The position numbers and the translations under genes are program-made. Positions 27,933 through 37,228 of a stretch of 64,000 bases of DNA are shown here, in pieces. How positions within the stretch are numbered: position 1 is the first letter of the stretch; each line of letters starts with the position of its first letter. Source of the DNA: Clostridiales bacterium (GTDB lineage Bacteria; Bacillota; Clostridia; Peptostreptococcales; Anaerovoracaceae); contig JAAZCE010000011.1 of NCBI GenBank assembly GCA_012513435.1, forward strand, positions 62,001-126,000. Reading direction: 5' to 3'. The notes below the pieces were generated by a model. The model had not been told where the DNA came from. It made no database searches and saw only the letters and a program-made list of their open reading frames with translations.

Positions 27933-28231
27933 CAGCGATGAAAATGACAAAACGGGTTTTATTTACAGTATGCTTTTGCATGCTTTTTTTATTTGCCGGC
28001 ACAACGATATGCTTTGCGGCAGGAAGTATTGAAGGCTCTATTGCAAGTTTAAATACGCTTATACGTTCTGTGGTGAAAGCCATCGGCGGTATCGCAACGC
28101 TTTGGGGTGTGGTGCAGCTTGGACTTGCAATGAAAGGTCATGATGCTGCCCAGCGTTCAACTGCGCTTCTTGCTATTGCAGGAGGCCTTATGATTTTCTT
28201 TGCCCCGGAAATACTCGATTCAATAGCATAG
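27929..28231 (+). CDS. VirB2/TrbC-like pilin subunit (Maff2 type)
   Basis: 100 residues. A signal segment (VLFTVCFCMLFLFAGTTICFAAG) is followed by two hydrophobic helices (AIGGIATLWGVVQLGLAM and STALLAIAGGLMIFF), the layout of VirB2-type small membrane subunits in Gram-positive type IV secretion. Start either ATG 27929 or ATG 27938. Confidence 0.85.
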   Translation: MTAMKMTKRVLFTVCFCMLFLFAGTTICFAAGSIEGSIASLNTLIRSVVKAIGGIATLWGVVQLGLAMKGHDAAQRSTALLAIAGGLMIFFAPEILDSIA

Positions 28232-28246
28232 GAAGGAAGTGGCATT

Positions 28247-29077
28247 ATGAGCTTACTTGAACATGCAGTAAACATGTTTAATAAATACATGGCAGATACC
28301 TGGAGCATGCTTACTATGGGGCTTGAGGATTTCATGGGCGGAGCCGTATGGGGCGTAATGCAGGCGATAAATAACGGACTTAAAGCAGGAGGCTTAGCAC
28401 TCTTAGTAGTATTCACATTTATGGGAATCATCAAAAGTACCGTAAGCCTTGCAGAGCTTAAAAGACCTGAGGCTGCTGTAAGGGTAATGGTGAGGTTTAT
28501 TTTTGCAAAGGCACTTATAACTTACGGTACAGACTTCATGCTTTACATATTCAATATCATTCAGGCAGCAGTTCTTCAGATAAGAAGATACGCAGGAGGG
28601 TTTAATAAGGCGGCTGTACCAAAAGAAATATCAAAGGCACTTGATGAGCCGTCTGCAATATTTGATCCGGTGATATCAATACTCATGGGAGCAGCAGGTC
28701 TTATATCATGGCTTGTAATAGTGGTGGTATCTATAGTGATACTCATATCAGTTTACGGCAGGTTTTTTCGCCTATATATGTACACAGCTATATCACCGCT
28801 TATGCTATCGAGCCTTGGCGGTGAGCCAACTCAGTCCATAGGCATAGGGTTTCTTAAAAACTATGCGGCTGTATGCCTTGAGGGAGTAGTGATAACTATA
28901 GCCTGTATCATCTATATTGCCATAGCAAAGGACCCACAGGTAACAAGCTATGATGGAGACTGGGGACCGCTGCTTATGGTTTTAGAATATGTAGGCACAT
29001 TCATCTTATATGCTCTGATACTGCTCTTTGCAGTTAAAGGAGCTGACCGTATAGCAAAGGAAATGATGGGCCAGTAA
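28247..29077 (+). CDS. VirB6/TrbL-like channel membrane protein
   Basis: 276 residues with five to six hydrophobic segments and a central conserved-looking turn (YTAISPLMLSSLGGEPTQSIGIGFLKNYAAVCLEG) typical of the CD0411/TrbL-type proteins of clostridial elements. It should form the inner channel together with VirB4 and PrgI. GGAAGG lies upstream of the ATG. Confidence 0.88.
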   Translation: MSLLEHAVNMFNKYMADTWSMLTMGLEDFMGGAVWGVMQAINNGLKAGGLALLVVFTFMGIIKSTVSLAELKRPEAAVRVMVRFIFAKALITYGTDFMLYIFNIIQAAVLQIRRYAGGFNKAAVPKEISKALDEPSAIFDPVISILMGAAGLISWLVIVVVSIVILISVYGRFFRLYMYTAISPLMLSSLGGEPTQSIGIGFLKNYAAVCLEGVVITIACIIYIAIAKDPQVTSYDGDWGPLLMVLEYVGTFILYALILLFAVKGADRIAKEMMGQ

Positions 29078-29087
29078 GGAGGATATA

Positions 29088-29477
29088 TTGGATATAAAAA
29101 TAAATCAGGAGATAAGAGATTATTCGGAAAAGCTCATATTGGGGCTTAACCTAAGAGAAGCCGTATTTTGTGGAGCAGCTTTGATAGCATCGGGAGGCAT
29201 ATACTTTGCACTTGATGATACGGTGCATATAGAGATACTTTCATGGCTATGTGTAGCAGGAGCGCTGCCATTCGTATTTTTAGGATTTTTCAAATACCAT
29301 GAACTTCACGCAGAGCAGATAGTTTTCAGGATAATCATGGATACTATACAGCCAAGGGAGCTTACATACACATCAACAAGCATAGCATCAGAACTTGAAA
29401 AGGAGGTAAGAAAAAATGCGATTAAGAACTCTAAAAAGCGTTTCCGCTCAAAGAAGAGAAAAAAGGAAGATATATAA
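29088..29477 (+). CDS. PrgI family transfer protein (VirB3-like)
   Basis: 129 residues from TTG 29088 behind GGAGG. The N-terminus INQEIRDYSEKLILGLNLREAVF is the PrgI signature, followed by two hydrophobic helices, and a basic tail. The end overlaps the start of virB4, with which PrgI proteins work in the membrane. Confidence 0.9.
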   Translation: MDIKINQEIRDYSEKLILGLNLREAVFCGAALIASGGIYFALDDTVHIEILSWLCVAGALPFVFLGFFKYHELHAEQIVFRIIMDTIQPRELTYTSTSIASELEKEVRKNAIKNSKKRFRSKKRKKEDI

Positions 29478-31797
29478 GAATGCAGAAATTTTAACACCTG
29501 TAAAATCGGCAGAAGATGATGGGATATTTAAAGGCAGCGATAATGCATATTCTAAGATGATAAGGTTTTCTAATCTCAATTACTCAATACTTAATAATAA
29601 GGAAAAGGAAGACTTTATCATTGGCTGGTGTGAGATAATTAATGCCTTCATGCCGGGAGCAGCGTATAAGATAAGCATAGTAAAGAATAAGATAAATGAC
29701 GCTGCCTTTAAGGACAAGATACTGATGGATTTAAAGGCGGATGATCTTACCTTCTTTAGAAGCTGCTATAACAATATGTTAAAGCAAAAAGCACAGCAGA
29801 CCAACTTCATAAAACAGGAGTTATACCTTACCATATCTATAACGGGAAAGGATTTAGAAAGCGCCCGCACCTTTTTAAACCGCTCTGTAAATGAGATAAG
29901 CATCAAGATGAAATCCCTTGGCAGCGTTATAGAGGAAGTAGGAACTAAAGAAAGGCTTGAGATATTATACGACCTATATCATATAGGTGGTGAAGAAAGC
30001 TTTAGCGGTATAGATATAGATAGAGTTTTAAAGTCGGGGCATCATCTAAAAGATATCATTATGCCGGATAATGCCGAAAGACAAACAGGCTATATGAAGA
30101 TAGGAGATAAATACGCAAGAGCCTTATACTTTTCTCCTGTAAATTATCCGACGTATTTAAAGGATGATATATTGTCAGAGCTATGCAATATCAATAAGAC
30201 AATGCTCATATCATTTGACCTAGTGCCGCTTCTTATGGAGGAGGCGTTAAAGCTAGTAGATGGAATCAGCCTTGGTCTTGAGACAGACGTTTCAAACTGG
30301 CAGAGACGTCAAAATCAGAATAACAACTTCTCGGCTGTGCTTCCCTTCACCTTTGAAAACAGAAGAAAAGAACTTGATGAATACTATAACGACCTAAACA
30401 ACAGAAACCAGCGAATGTATCTTGGACTTGTGACCGTGCTGCATTTTGCAGATACGTTAGATGAGCTTGATTCTGATACCGACACCTTAAAAAGGATAGC
30501 TCAAAGTAAGCTCGTTAAATTAGTTACTCTTACCTACGAGCAGGCAGACGGGATATGTACCTGTATACCTTTTGGAGTTAATCGCTTCCTTGATGGTAAT
30601 GCACCTAAAATGAAAACCTTTACAAGTGAAGGAGTGGCAGCCCACACTCCTTTTTCAGTGCAGGAAATATCTCATAAGAATGGGATATATTACGGAACAA
30701 ATCCGACAACAGGGAACATGATTTTAGTAAACCGTAAGAGCCTTCAAAACGGTAACGGTATTTTCCTTGGTGTATCCGGCTCCGGTAAATCCTTTGCCGT
30801 GAAAAAAGAGATACTTAATATCTTTCTTTCCACAGATGATGATGTCATTATCATAGACCCCGAATCAGAGTTTTCGCCACTTATCAAAGCCCTTGGAGGT
30901 GAGGTGGCGGTAATATCCACCGATGGAAGAAATCATATAAACGCCCTTGAGATGAACGCTACCTATGGAGAGGAAAAAGATCCATTTAGGATAAAATCGG
31001 ATTTCGTTTTATCTATGTGCGAGCAGCTCATGGGAAGCAAGGCTGTAGGTCTAAAGGAAAAGAGCCTCATAGACCAGTGCATGAGAAATATCTTTGAAGG
31101 GTACATAAGAAGCGGATATAAAGGCCGGAACCCTACTCTTGTGGATCTAAGAGAAGAGCTTTTACAGATGAAGAATCCCCTTGCAGATGACCTTGCTTTA
31201 CAGCTAAGGCTATTTACAGTGGGAAGTCAGGATACCTTTGCACATGAAACAAATGTAGACATCAAAAACAGACTGACATGCTACGACATCAAAGACCTGG
31301 GCGAAAACATGAAAACCATGGGGATGCTCATTATCATGGATAACATATTAAACCGCATAAGTAAGAACAGAGCAGAGGGAAGAAACACATGGGTATATGT
31401 TGATGAATTTTATTTGATGCTTAGGCAGGAATACACCGCAGCTGCTTTTGAAGAACTTTGGAAAAGAATACGAAAATACGGCGGCTTTTGCACCGGAATC
31501 ACGCAAAACGTGAGCGACATGCTGGGAAATCCCATGGCAAGGAATATGCTTTCAAATTCGGAATTTCTTGTGCTCCTTAATCAGTCAGGTAACGACAGGG
31601 AAGATCTCGCAGAACTTCTTAACATAAATGATATGCAAATCAAATATATATCTAATGTCCAAAACGGATGCGGCCTTATGAAAGTAGGAGACAGCCTTAT
31701 ACCCTTTGCAGATAATTTTCCAAAGGACAATCCTCTATATCGCTATATGACCACAAAATTAGACGAAATCATGGAGTATGAGCATGGCAAAGGTTAA
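29416..31797 (+). CDS. VirB4-like conjugation ATPase
   Basis: 793 residues; ATG has AAAGGAGG upstream. The N-terminal half is the VirB4/TraE domain. Walker A is GVSGSGKSFAVKKE near residue 455 and Walker B TWVYVDEFYLML near residue 660, followed by TGITQNVSDMLGNPMARNML. It energises channel assembly and transport. Length is normal. Overlaps the M23 gene. Confidence 0.95.
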   Translation: MRLRTLKSVSAQRREKRKIYKNAEILTPVKSAEDDGIFKGSDNAYSKMIRFSNLNYSILNNKEKEDFIIGWCEIINAFMPGAAYKISIVKNKINDAAFKDKILMDLKADDLTFFRSCYNNMLKQKAQQTNFIKQELYLTISITGKDLESARTFLNRSVNEISIKMKSLGSVIEEVGTKERLEILYDLYHIGGEESFSGIDIDRVLKSGHHLKDIIMPDNAERQTGYMKIGDKYARALYFSPVNYPTYLKDDILSELCNINKTMLISFDLVPLLMEEALKLVDGISLGLETDVSNWQRRQNQNNNFSAVLPFTFENRRKELDEYYNDLNNRNQRMYLGLVTVLHFADTLDELDSDTDTLKRIAQSKLVKLVTLTYEQADGICTCIPFGVNRFLDGNAPKMKTFTSEGVAAHTPFSVQEISHKNGIYYGTNPTTGNMILVNRKSLQNGNGIFLGVSGSGKSFAVKKEILNIFLSTDDDVIIIDPESEFSPLIKALGGEVAVISTDGRNHINALEMNATYGEEKDPFRIKSDFVLSMCEQLMGSKAVGLKEKSLIDQCMRNIFEGYIRSGYKGRNPTLVDLREELLQMKNPLADDLALQLRLFTVGSQDTFAHETNVDIKNRLTCYDIKDLGENMKTMGMLIIMDNILNRISKNRAEGRNTWVYVDEFYLMLRQEYTAAAFEELWKRIRKYGGFCTGITQNVSDMLGNPMARNMLSNSEFLVLLNQSGNDREDLAELLNINDMQIKYISNVQNGCGLMKVGDSLIPFADNFPKDNPLYRYMTTKLDEIMEYEHGKG

Positions 31798-33031
31798 ATC
31801 AAATCCGAAGGGAAAGCTAAAGACATTTAAGCAGCAACTTGAAAAAATGGGAAAGGTAAGCAGTAAAAGCCCGGCATTTAATCGTTTTGGAAAAAGAAAG
31901 CTCATAGGAAATGAGATAAATAAGGTAAAAACTAAGGAGGATGAAAGAATAAATGAATCTGACTTTGCATACGAAAGGACAAGAGATGCAGAAATACAGA
32001 TGTCGATGTACACTGCATCTGCTGCAAAGAAAGCAGGCTTAAAGGTGTTTGAAAAGGCTAAAAAAACCTATGCTAAAAGGCAGCATATACGAAACGTTAC
32101 AGCTAAAAATGCTCCCGGAGGTAAAAGCAAAAAGGCACTGCGAAAAAGAAAAGGCAGAAGGAAAATGGCAGCAGCTAAAAACAATATGGCAAAATACCTT
32201 GCTATAGGAGCCAGTTTAACAGTTCTTTTTATCTGTCTTTTTACATCTATCCTCGGCGGGATGGGAAGCAGCATTGATATGTCAGCAGGTCAAGATAATA
32301 TAACCTCATCATATCTATACCTTGGAACACTTGAAGCAAAGAAAGGGAGACTGACAAGCGGAGGCATGAGCATAGATGCCGAGCCTATCATGGCATGCAT
32401 GATTTCGGAGTTTGGCCTTAAGCCCGGATTTGATGATAAGCAAAAGCTTCAGCTTCTTAAAATATATAATGCTATCAATGCGAAAGGATATAGAGGCAAG
32501 ACAAATGCTTTCTTTAATACATATCACAGTGAAGTCTTTTCAAGCGAAGGGAAGTATAAGGCATATCAAAAGCGGATATCTGAAGGCATATATAAGGAGT
32601 TTAAGAAATTTTCATCTCCATTTGAAGGCAGAAACTGGGTGAGTAAAGTCACATCAAGCTGGGGATGGAGGGGCGACCCCAAGGACGGAAGCATGAAGCT
32701 ACATCAAGGACTTGATATAGGTATGCCGCAAGGCACGCCTGTTAATGCAATATGCTCCGGGAAGGTATCTTTAGCTGGATATAACGGCGGCTATGGAAAC
32801 TGCATAATGGTTCGATATAGTAATGGAGATACAGACCTTACTACCCTTTATGCACATTTAAGCGCAATCAATGTGAGAAAAGGACAGACGGTAGGCGAAG
32901 GGGCAGTAATAGGAAAGGTAGGAAGCACCGGAAGAAGCACAGGCCCGCATCTTCATATTGAAATAATGGCAGGGCCATATTCTTCAGATGTCACAAAGCT
33001 ATATTATCCAAGGGTTTATATGAAAGAATAG
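31778..33031 (+). CDS. Membrane-anchored M23 peptidoglycan hydrolase (VirB1-like role)
   Basis: 417 residues. A basic N-terminal cytoplasmic region of 135 residues leads to one membrane helix (LAIGASLTVLFICLFTSILGG). Outside, the C-terminal LytM/M23 domain has the zinc motifs HQGLDIG and HLHIEIM plus TSSWGWRGDPKDG. It should open the cell wall for the conjugation channel. Many related elements use a lysozyme/NlpC fusion here instead. Confidence 0.9.
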   Translation: MSMAKVKSNPKGKLKTFKQQLEKMGKVSSKSPAFNRFGKRKLIGNEINKVKTKEDERINESDFAYERTRDAEIQMSMYTASAAKKAGLKVFEKAKKTYAKRQHIRNVTAKNAPGGKSKKALRKRKGRRKMAAAKNNMAKYLAIGASLTVLFICLFTSILGGMGSSIDMSAGQDNITSSYLYLGTLEAKKGRLTSGGMSIDAEPIMACMISEFGLKPGFDDKQKLQLLKIYNAINAKGYRGKTNAFFNTYHSEVFSSEGKYKAYQKRISEGIYKEFKKFSSPFEGRNWVSKVTSSWGWRGDPKDGSMKLHQGLDIGMPQGTPVNAICSGKVSLAGYNGGYGNCIMVRYSNGDTDLTTLYAHLSAINVRKGQTVGEGAVIGKVGSTGRSTGPHLHIEIMAGPYSSDVTKLYYPRVYMKE

Positions 33032-33043
33032 AGGTGATCAAAA

Positions 33044-33203
33044 ATGGAAAACGAAAAAATAAAAGTAATTTTAGTAAAGCCTGCCTAATGACCTTTTGAA
33101 AAAGTATGAGAAAAAATTTAAAAACCCTGAAAGGTTTACTATGACTAAGGCAGGAATCATAGCAACGCCTATAAGGCCTGTGACAAGAGATAGAGAAAGA
33201 TAA
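33044..33203 (+). pseudogene. Frameshifted small gene remnant
   Basis: ATG 33044 behind GAGGTGAT reads MENEKIKVILVKPA and stops after 14 codons. In the +1 frame the DNA continues at 33087 with NDLLKKYEKKFKNPERFTMTKAGIIATPIRP and a stop at 33201. The sense-looking continuation suggests one small gene broken by a one-base change. No family recognised. Confidence 0.5.
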
Positions 33204-33223
33204 TTTGAAAAGGAGTGAAAATT

Positions 33224-33565
33224 ATGTTGAAAAAAATTACAAAGCAAAAAGAGAAGATAGCAAAGCTTGAGGCAAAGGAAGCTGAAGCAGCAGAAAAATT
33301 AAATTCAATCAGTAGTGAGCTTAAAGGCGAAAAGGACACTTTAAGCAATCTTGAAAAAGATTATATTTATCAGCTTATGCAAGATGGCCAAATATCATTT
33401 GAAAGCACAATAGAATTGTTAAATCAAGCGCAACTTGAAGATGAGGAAGTTTACAAGGAGCAGGAAGAAGCAGGAGAGGCTTTCGAAGAAACAGAAAGTG
33501 CAGATGAGGATACAGATGAAGAACCGGAAGATAAGCAGGAGATTAAGAAAAGCTTTTGGCAGTAG
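33224..33565 (+). CDS. DUF4315 family coiled-coil protein
   Basis: About 113 residues; ATG 33224 with AAGGAG is preferred over the GTG at 33215. Residues 1-70 form a coiled coil (KKITKQKEKIAKLEAKEAEAAEKLNSI), the rest is a very acidic tail ending KSFWQ. DUF4315 proteins sit regularly in the transfer regions of clostridial elements; their role is unknown. Confidence 0.8.
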   Translation: MLKKITKQKEKIAKLEAKEAEAAEKLNSISSELKGEKDTLSNLEKDYIYQLMQDGQISFESTIELLNQAQLEDEEVYKEQEEAGEAFEETESADEDTDEEPEDKQEIKKSFWQ

Positions 33566-33580
33566 ATAAAGAAGTAATAG

Positions 33581-33616
33581 ATGAGCAAAATCGCAGACGT
33601 CTGCGATTTTGCTCAT
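33581..33616. repeat. Dispersed palindrome, copy 2 (perfect, 36 bp)
   Basis: An 18-base arm (ATGAGCAAAATCGCAGAC) is followed at once by its exact reverse complement. It lies six bases before the ribosome binding site of the ArdC-like gene. Three related copies are at 20248, 35482 and 38139. Confidence 0.92.
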
Positions 33617-33635
33617 TCTTTGGAAAGGAGTATAT

Positions 33636-35324
33636 ATGGCTGTAAGGAAAAATAATATTGACGAAGTATTAAAGCAGGCAGAAAACGGAATCAGAGCTGT
33701 GTTTGAAAATGAGGCGTATAAGGAATACCTTTCTGTAATGGGAAGATTTCACAATTACTCGATTAGAAACATCATGCTTATAAAAACGGAAAGACCGGAA
33801 GCGACTTATGTGGCAGGATATAAGGCATGGAACAAGAATTTTGGCAGGCATGTCAAAAAAGGTGAAAAGGGCATCCCAATCATTGCATATATTCCAAATG
33901 TAAAGTATGTGGAAGAAATGAAAAAGGATGAAAGCGGTATAGAGCAGCCTGCACTATTAAAAAAGGTTATTCCAAGATTCGCAGTTAAATATGTATATGA
34001 CATCTCGCAGACGGAGGGAAAACCACTGCCGAAGCTGATGGAAAATTTGCAAGGTAAAGTTGATGATTTTAATGTCCTGTTTCAAAGCATCAAGGATATT
34101 TCGCCCTATGAGATAGGATTTGAAAAAATCACTACCGGAGCTAATGGATATTGCAATGTTAAGAACAAGGCAATAAAGATAAAAGAAGGCTTAAGTGAAA
34201 AGCAAAATATCAAGACTGCTATTCATGAAGTTGCACACGCACATATGCACAGTGATAAGGATGAAAAGCTCGATAAAAATACAATGGAGGTTGAGGCAGA
34301 GGCTGTAGCTTTTGCAACATGTGAACATTTTGGAATCGACACATCAGCTTATTCTTTTCCATATATCGCCTCATGGTCAAGCGGAAAGGAATTAAAAGAG
34401 TTAGAGGAAAGTCTTGACCGCATCCAACATAAATCATCTTATTTGATAGCTACTATTGAAAAAAGATATTTGGAATTAAATCCACCGGAAGCTGAAATAA
34501 ACAGAAGTGTCAATACAAAACTGGTCGAGAAGCTATTACCGGAGCAGGTTTTAGATGCTGAACATATCAAAACCTGTCTTGATTTTAAGATTCCGGTTGG
34601 ATATTATGCAGTACAGGAAAAGGCTACAGGAAAGCAGATAGAAACGATAGACGATTTAATGAGCATTGCAAATGAGGATTTTAATAACAATTATGAATCG
34701 GTGTTCAAGGATATTAAATTGCCATCACAAATAAAAGATGCAGTAGGAGCTGATGGGTTTTGCTATACTCAAGGTGGCGTAATTACTCCATCGATTAACC
34801 CTTATGTCATGAGTGCGCAGGAGGCAGTAACAAGTAAGTTTCTAATTTCAGAGTTTATGAAATCTGATCAGTGGGGAACGATAAATGAGTCTCTAAAGTA
34901 TAATGCACCTGTGCATTATGGGGATTTAATAAGCACAAGGGATAAGTATTTTGATGAAAAGTATTTTTCGCAGAGGACGGCAGCCTATCCAGATAAAACT
35001 GAAGCTGAAATCAGAAATCTTGCAGGATATCTGACTATAACAGAGGACAGTATGAATATATCACTTAAAGGTAGAGATGGTATTTGGGATGCAATAGAAT
35101 CTCAAAAAATAAATGGGAACGAATACTTTTTGATGTACAATAAAAATGATGAAAAGCAAAATGTGATTGTGGACAAATCAGGCAATGTCTTAATGCATAA
35201 GAATTGTGATTTTGAGGATTTAAAAGACAGGCTAAGCGAAGAAGCCTCTATGAAGCAATCACAAGAAAAACCATCAAAGGAAGTTAAAAAAAGCAGAAAA
35301 AAGAACAAGGAAAAGGAAAGGTAG
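33636..35324 (+). CDS. ArdC-like antirestriction protein with zincin motif and C-terminal extension
   Basis: About 562 residues from ATG 33636 (GGAAAGGAG upstream); the track start at 33609 lies inside the palindrome. Residues 1-120 match the ArdC N-terminal single-strand-binding domain (YLSVMGRFHNYSIRNIMLI, VAGYKAWNKNFGRHVKKGEKGI). AIHEVAHAHMH near residue 194 is a zinc metalloprotease-like motif with a downstream Glu. The remaining 300 residues include DUF3849-like segments (VMSAQEAVTSKFLISEF) and a basic tail. ArdC proteins protect incoming single-stranded DNA from restriction. Confidence 0.85.
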   Translation: MAVRKNNIDEVLKQAENGIRAVFENEAYKEYLSVMGRFHNYSIRNIMLIKTERPEATYVAGYKAWNKNFGRHVKKGEKGIPIIAYIPNVKYVEEMKKDESGIEQPALLKKVIPRFAVKYVYDISQTEGKPLPKLMENLQGKVDDFNVLFQSIKDISPYEIGFEKITTGANGYCNVKNKAIKIKEGLSEKQNIKTAIHEVAHAHMHSDKDEKLDKNTMEVEAEAVAFATCEHFGIDTSAYSFPYIASWSSGKELKELEESLDRIQHKSSYLIATIEKRYLELNPPEAEINRSVNTKLVEKLLPEQVLDAEHIKTCLDFKIPVGYYAVQEKATGKQIETIDDLMSIANEDFNNNYESVFKDIKLPSQIKDAVGADGFCYTQGGVITPSINPYVMSAQEAVTSKFLISEFMKSDQWGTINESLKYNAPVHYGDLISTRDKYFDEKYFSQRTAAYPDKTEAEIRNLAGYLTITEDSMNISLKGRDGIWDAIESQKINGNEYFLMYNKNDEKQNVIVDKSGNVLMHKNCDFEDLKDRLSEEASMKQSQEKPSKEVKKSRKKNKEKER

Positions 35325-35330
35325 GTAGCT

Positions 35331-35480
35331 ATGTATAATTTTAATGATGAGGAAAGAGCTGTGTATGAGATGTATAAGGCAAATACGCCGGAAGAAACTC
35401 TTGAAAACCTTAAAATAGGGCTTGCAGCAGCTCCAGAAGAAACAAAGGATATAATCTTAGCTGTTATAAAAAGGCTATAG
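35331..35480 (+). CDS. Small acidic protein downstream of ardC-like gene
   Basis: 49 residues, too short for the track. ATG 35331 follows the ArdC-like stop by six bases with AGGTAGG upstream. The sequence MYNFNDEERAVYEMYKANTP is helical and acidic, typical in size for the last gene of clostridial transfer operons. It ends one base before palindrome copy 3. Confidence 0.65.
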   Translation: MYNFNDEERAVYEMYKANTPEETLENLKIGLAAAPEETKDIILAVIKRL

Positions 35481-35481
35481 A

Positions 35482-35506
35482 CAAAATCGCAGATGTCTGT
35501 GATTTT
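35482..35506. repeat. Dispersed palindrome, copy 3
   Basis: CAAAATCGCAGA-TGTCTGTGATTTT, two differences from perfect symmetry. It begins directly after the last codon of the transfer operon, about 40 bases before its terminator. Confidence 0.85.
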
Positions 35507-35547
35507 AACAAATAATAAAGAATGATAGTTATATTACAATTCTATTT

Positions 35548-35582
35548 GGCAGTGCTTCATTTTGAGGCACTGCCTTTTTTTA
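35548..35582 (+). terminator. Rho-independent terminator of the transfer operon
   Basis: Stem GGCAGTGC / GCACTGCC with an 11-base loop and at least seven T. It separates transfer genes from cargo. Confidence 0.9.
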
Positions 35583-35619
35583 TTGAATATGGTATAATTT
35601 AAAATACAAGAGTTTAAAT

Positions 35620-36582
35620 ATGGGAGGGATTATTATTAAAAGTATATTAGATGAATTTCATATATTGTTGGGATTGGACATTAGTTATATGCCCAAGGAA
35701 TATAAAAATGATATTTTTCATTATACGTCCCCGAGTGGGTTGGATTCAATATTATTCGAGGATTTTGATGGAATAACATTATGGGCAAGTCGTTATGACT
35801 GTTTGAATGATATGTCAGAGGGAGTAGTTGCACAATATCTTTATAAAGAGGTTTGTGACGATATGAGAAAAAAACATGAGATTACTGATGAAATGTATAG
35901 CTTAATTGTAGGAATATCGCCTGCTCGGACAAAGTTGATTGTCAAATCTGAAGAGGAGAACATTAAATTTAGAAGATTGGAATGTGATAGATTTGTATGT
36001 TCTTTTTCAAAGAATAAAGATTCCTTAGCAATGTGGAATTACTATTCGAAAAAAAATAGGTACGAAGGGTACAATATTGGGTTAACGCCAATTGGCTTAA
36101 AGAAATCGCTTGAAAGTGTCTTGATTGATAAGGATGTTTCAATACATATATATCCTATAGTGTATAAAAAAGATGAGCAAATAAGATTGATAAAAAAGCT
36201 TTTACTAAGGTTGCAGGAATTATATGAAGAACAATATGAAACATCCATACGATATGTAATTTCAAATCAACTTTTGGAATGGAGTTTGGTATTTAAAAGT
36301 GAATATTTTGAGCATGAAGAAGAAATAAGAATTATAGTGGATGTTGCCAAAAATATTAAAGGAAAGCCAATGGATATAAATTATCGGAATAGTCACGGAC
36401 TTATGATTCCTTATATAAAGTTGAAGGTTGACAAACCCATTTTAAAAAGTGTTAATATAGGACCGCTGCAATGTGGTGATAAACAAAAAAATCTACAGAA
36501 CGGAATTCTGAAAGAACGGTTGTCAGCGAATAATTATTTAAATGTAGAAACATGTTACTCTAAGATTCCAGTTAGATATTAG
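35620..36582 (+). CDS. DUF2971 domain protein
   Basis: 320 residues. DUF2971 features are clear: IFHYTSPSGLDSILFEDFDGITLWASRYDCLND near residue 30, FVCSFSKNKDSLAMWNYYS near residue 126 and the late SEYFEHEEEIRIIV near residue 226. The family is uncharacterised and turns up in mobile elements and defence islands. The ATG 35620 has no ribosome site before it; GGGAGGG lies just after it, so translation may really begin a few codons later at an unusual start. It is the first of three AT-rich cargo genes. Confidence 0.82.
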   Translation: MGGIIIKSILDEFHILLGLDISYMPKEYKNDIFHYTSPSGLDSILFEDFDGITLWASRYDCLNDMSEGVVAQYLYKEVCDDMRKKHEITDEMYSLIVGISPARTKLIVKSEEENIKFRRLECDRFVCSFSKNKDSLAMWNYYSKKNRYEGYNIGLTPIGLKKSLESVLIDKDVSIHIYPIVYKKDEQIRLIKKLLLRLQELYEEQYETSIRYVISNQLLEWSLVFKSEYFEHEEEIRIIVDVAKNIKGKPMDINYRNSHGLMIPYIKLKVDKPILKSVNIGPLQCGDKQKNLQNGILKERLSANNYLNVETCYSKIPVRY

Positions 36583-36643
36583 AGGTAGAATATTGTTATA
36601 CAATGAATGCTTATTAAAGGTAAAGTATTAATTGGAGGGAAAA

Positions 36644-37189
36644 ATGTTGAATGATAATAATCAATGTAATGGAAGCGCACTCGCAAGCATCCTTTACTTA
36701 TTGAAAGACTTTTTATATCATGTTGAAGCTTTTAGATGCATTAATAGTAAAATTGATGAACTTCCGGGGGAAAGAGAATTTTGGGTATATACAAATGATG
36801 CACATATTATGAATGCAGTAATATGTTGGTGTAAAGTGTTCGCTAATTATAAAGATAAAACATATTGGGATAAAATATTTCATAATAGTAAATCTGACGA
36901 TGCAGGGAAAATGTTTTTTGGGATTCTTAATGAACATGGAATTTCGGAAGAAAAGTATAAAGAGTTAAGAAAACAAATGAAAGAATTTAGGGATAAATAT
37001 ATTGCGCATAGTGATAACTATAAGTCTCCAGTGCCTCATTTGGATTGCGCATGTGAAGTTGTATTTTGTTTTGATATTTTGCTTAGAACACATACATTTT
37101 CTATATTTGGATCTGCGCAATTCTCTAAATTGGTAGAAGAATACAGAGGTGATGTTGTAAAGACCATTAGGTTAATAATAGCAAAGTAA
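36644..37189 (+). CDS. HEPN/AbiU2-like protein
   Basis: About 181 residues; ATG 36644 behind GGAGGG is preferred to the track's TTG. The protein is helical. EFRDKYIAHSDN near residue 125 fits the R-x(4-6)-H motif of HEPN nucleases, and the surrounding layout resembles AbiU2-type HEPN proteins from abortive infection and toxin systems. It sits between two DUF2971-type genes in one orientation, which suggests a functional unit. RNase activity is inferred only. Confidence 0.65.
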   Translation: MLNDNNQCNGSALASILYLLKDFLYHVEAFRCINSKIDELPGEREFWVYTNDAHIMNAVICWCKVFANYKDKTYWDKIFHNSKSDDAGKMFFGILNEHGISEEKYKELRKQMKEFRDKYIAHSDNYKSPVPHLDCACEVVFCFDILLRTHTFSIFGSAQFSKLVEEYRGDVVKTIRLIIAK

Positions 37190-37228
37190 TATATGCGTTA
37201 TGAAAATATTATAAGGAGATAGAATGGA

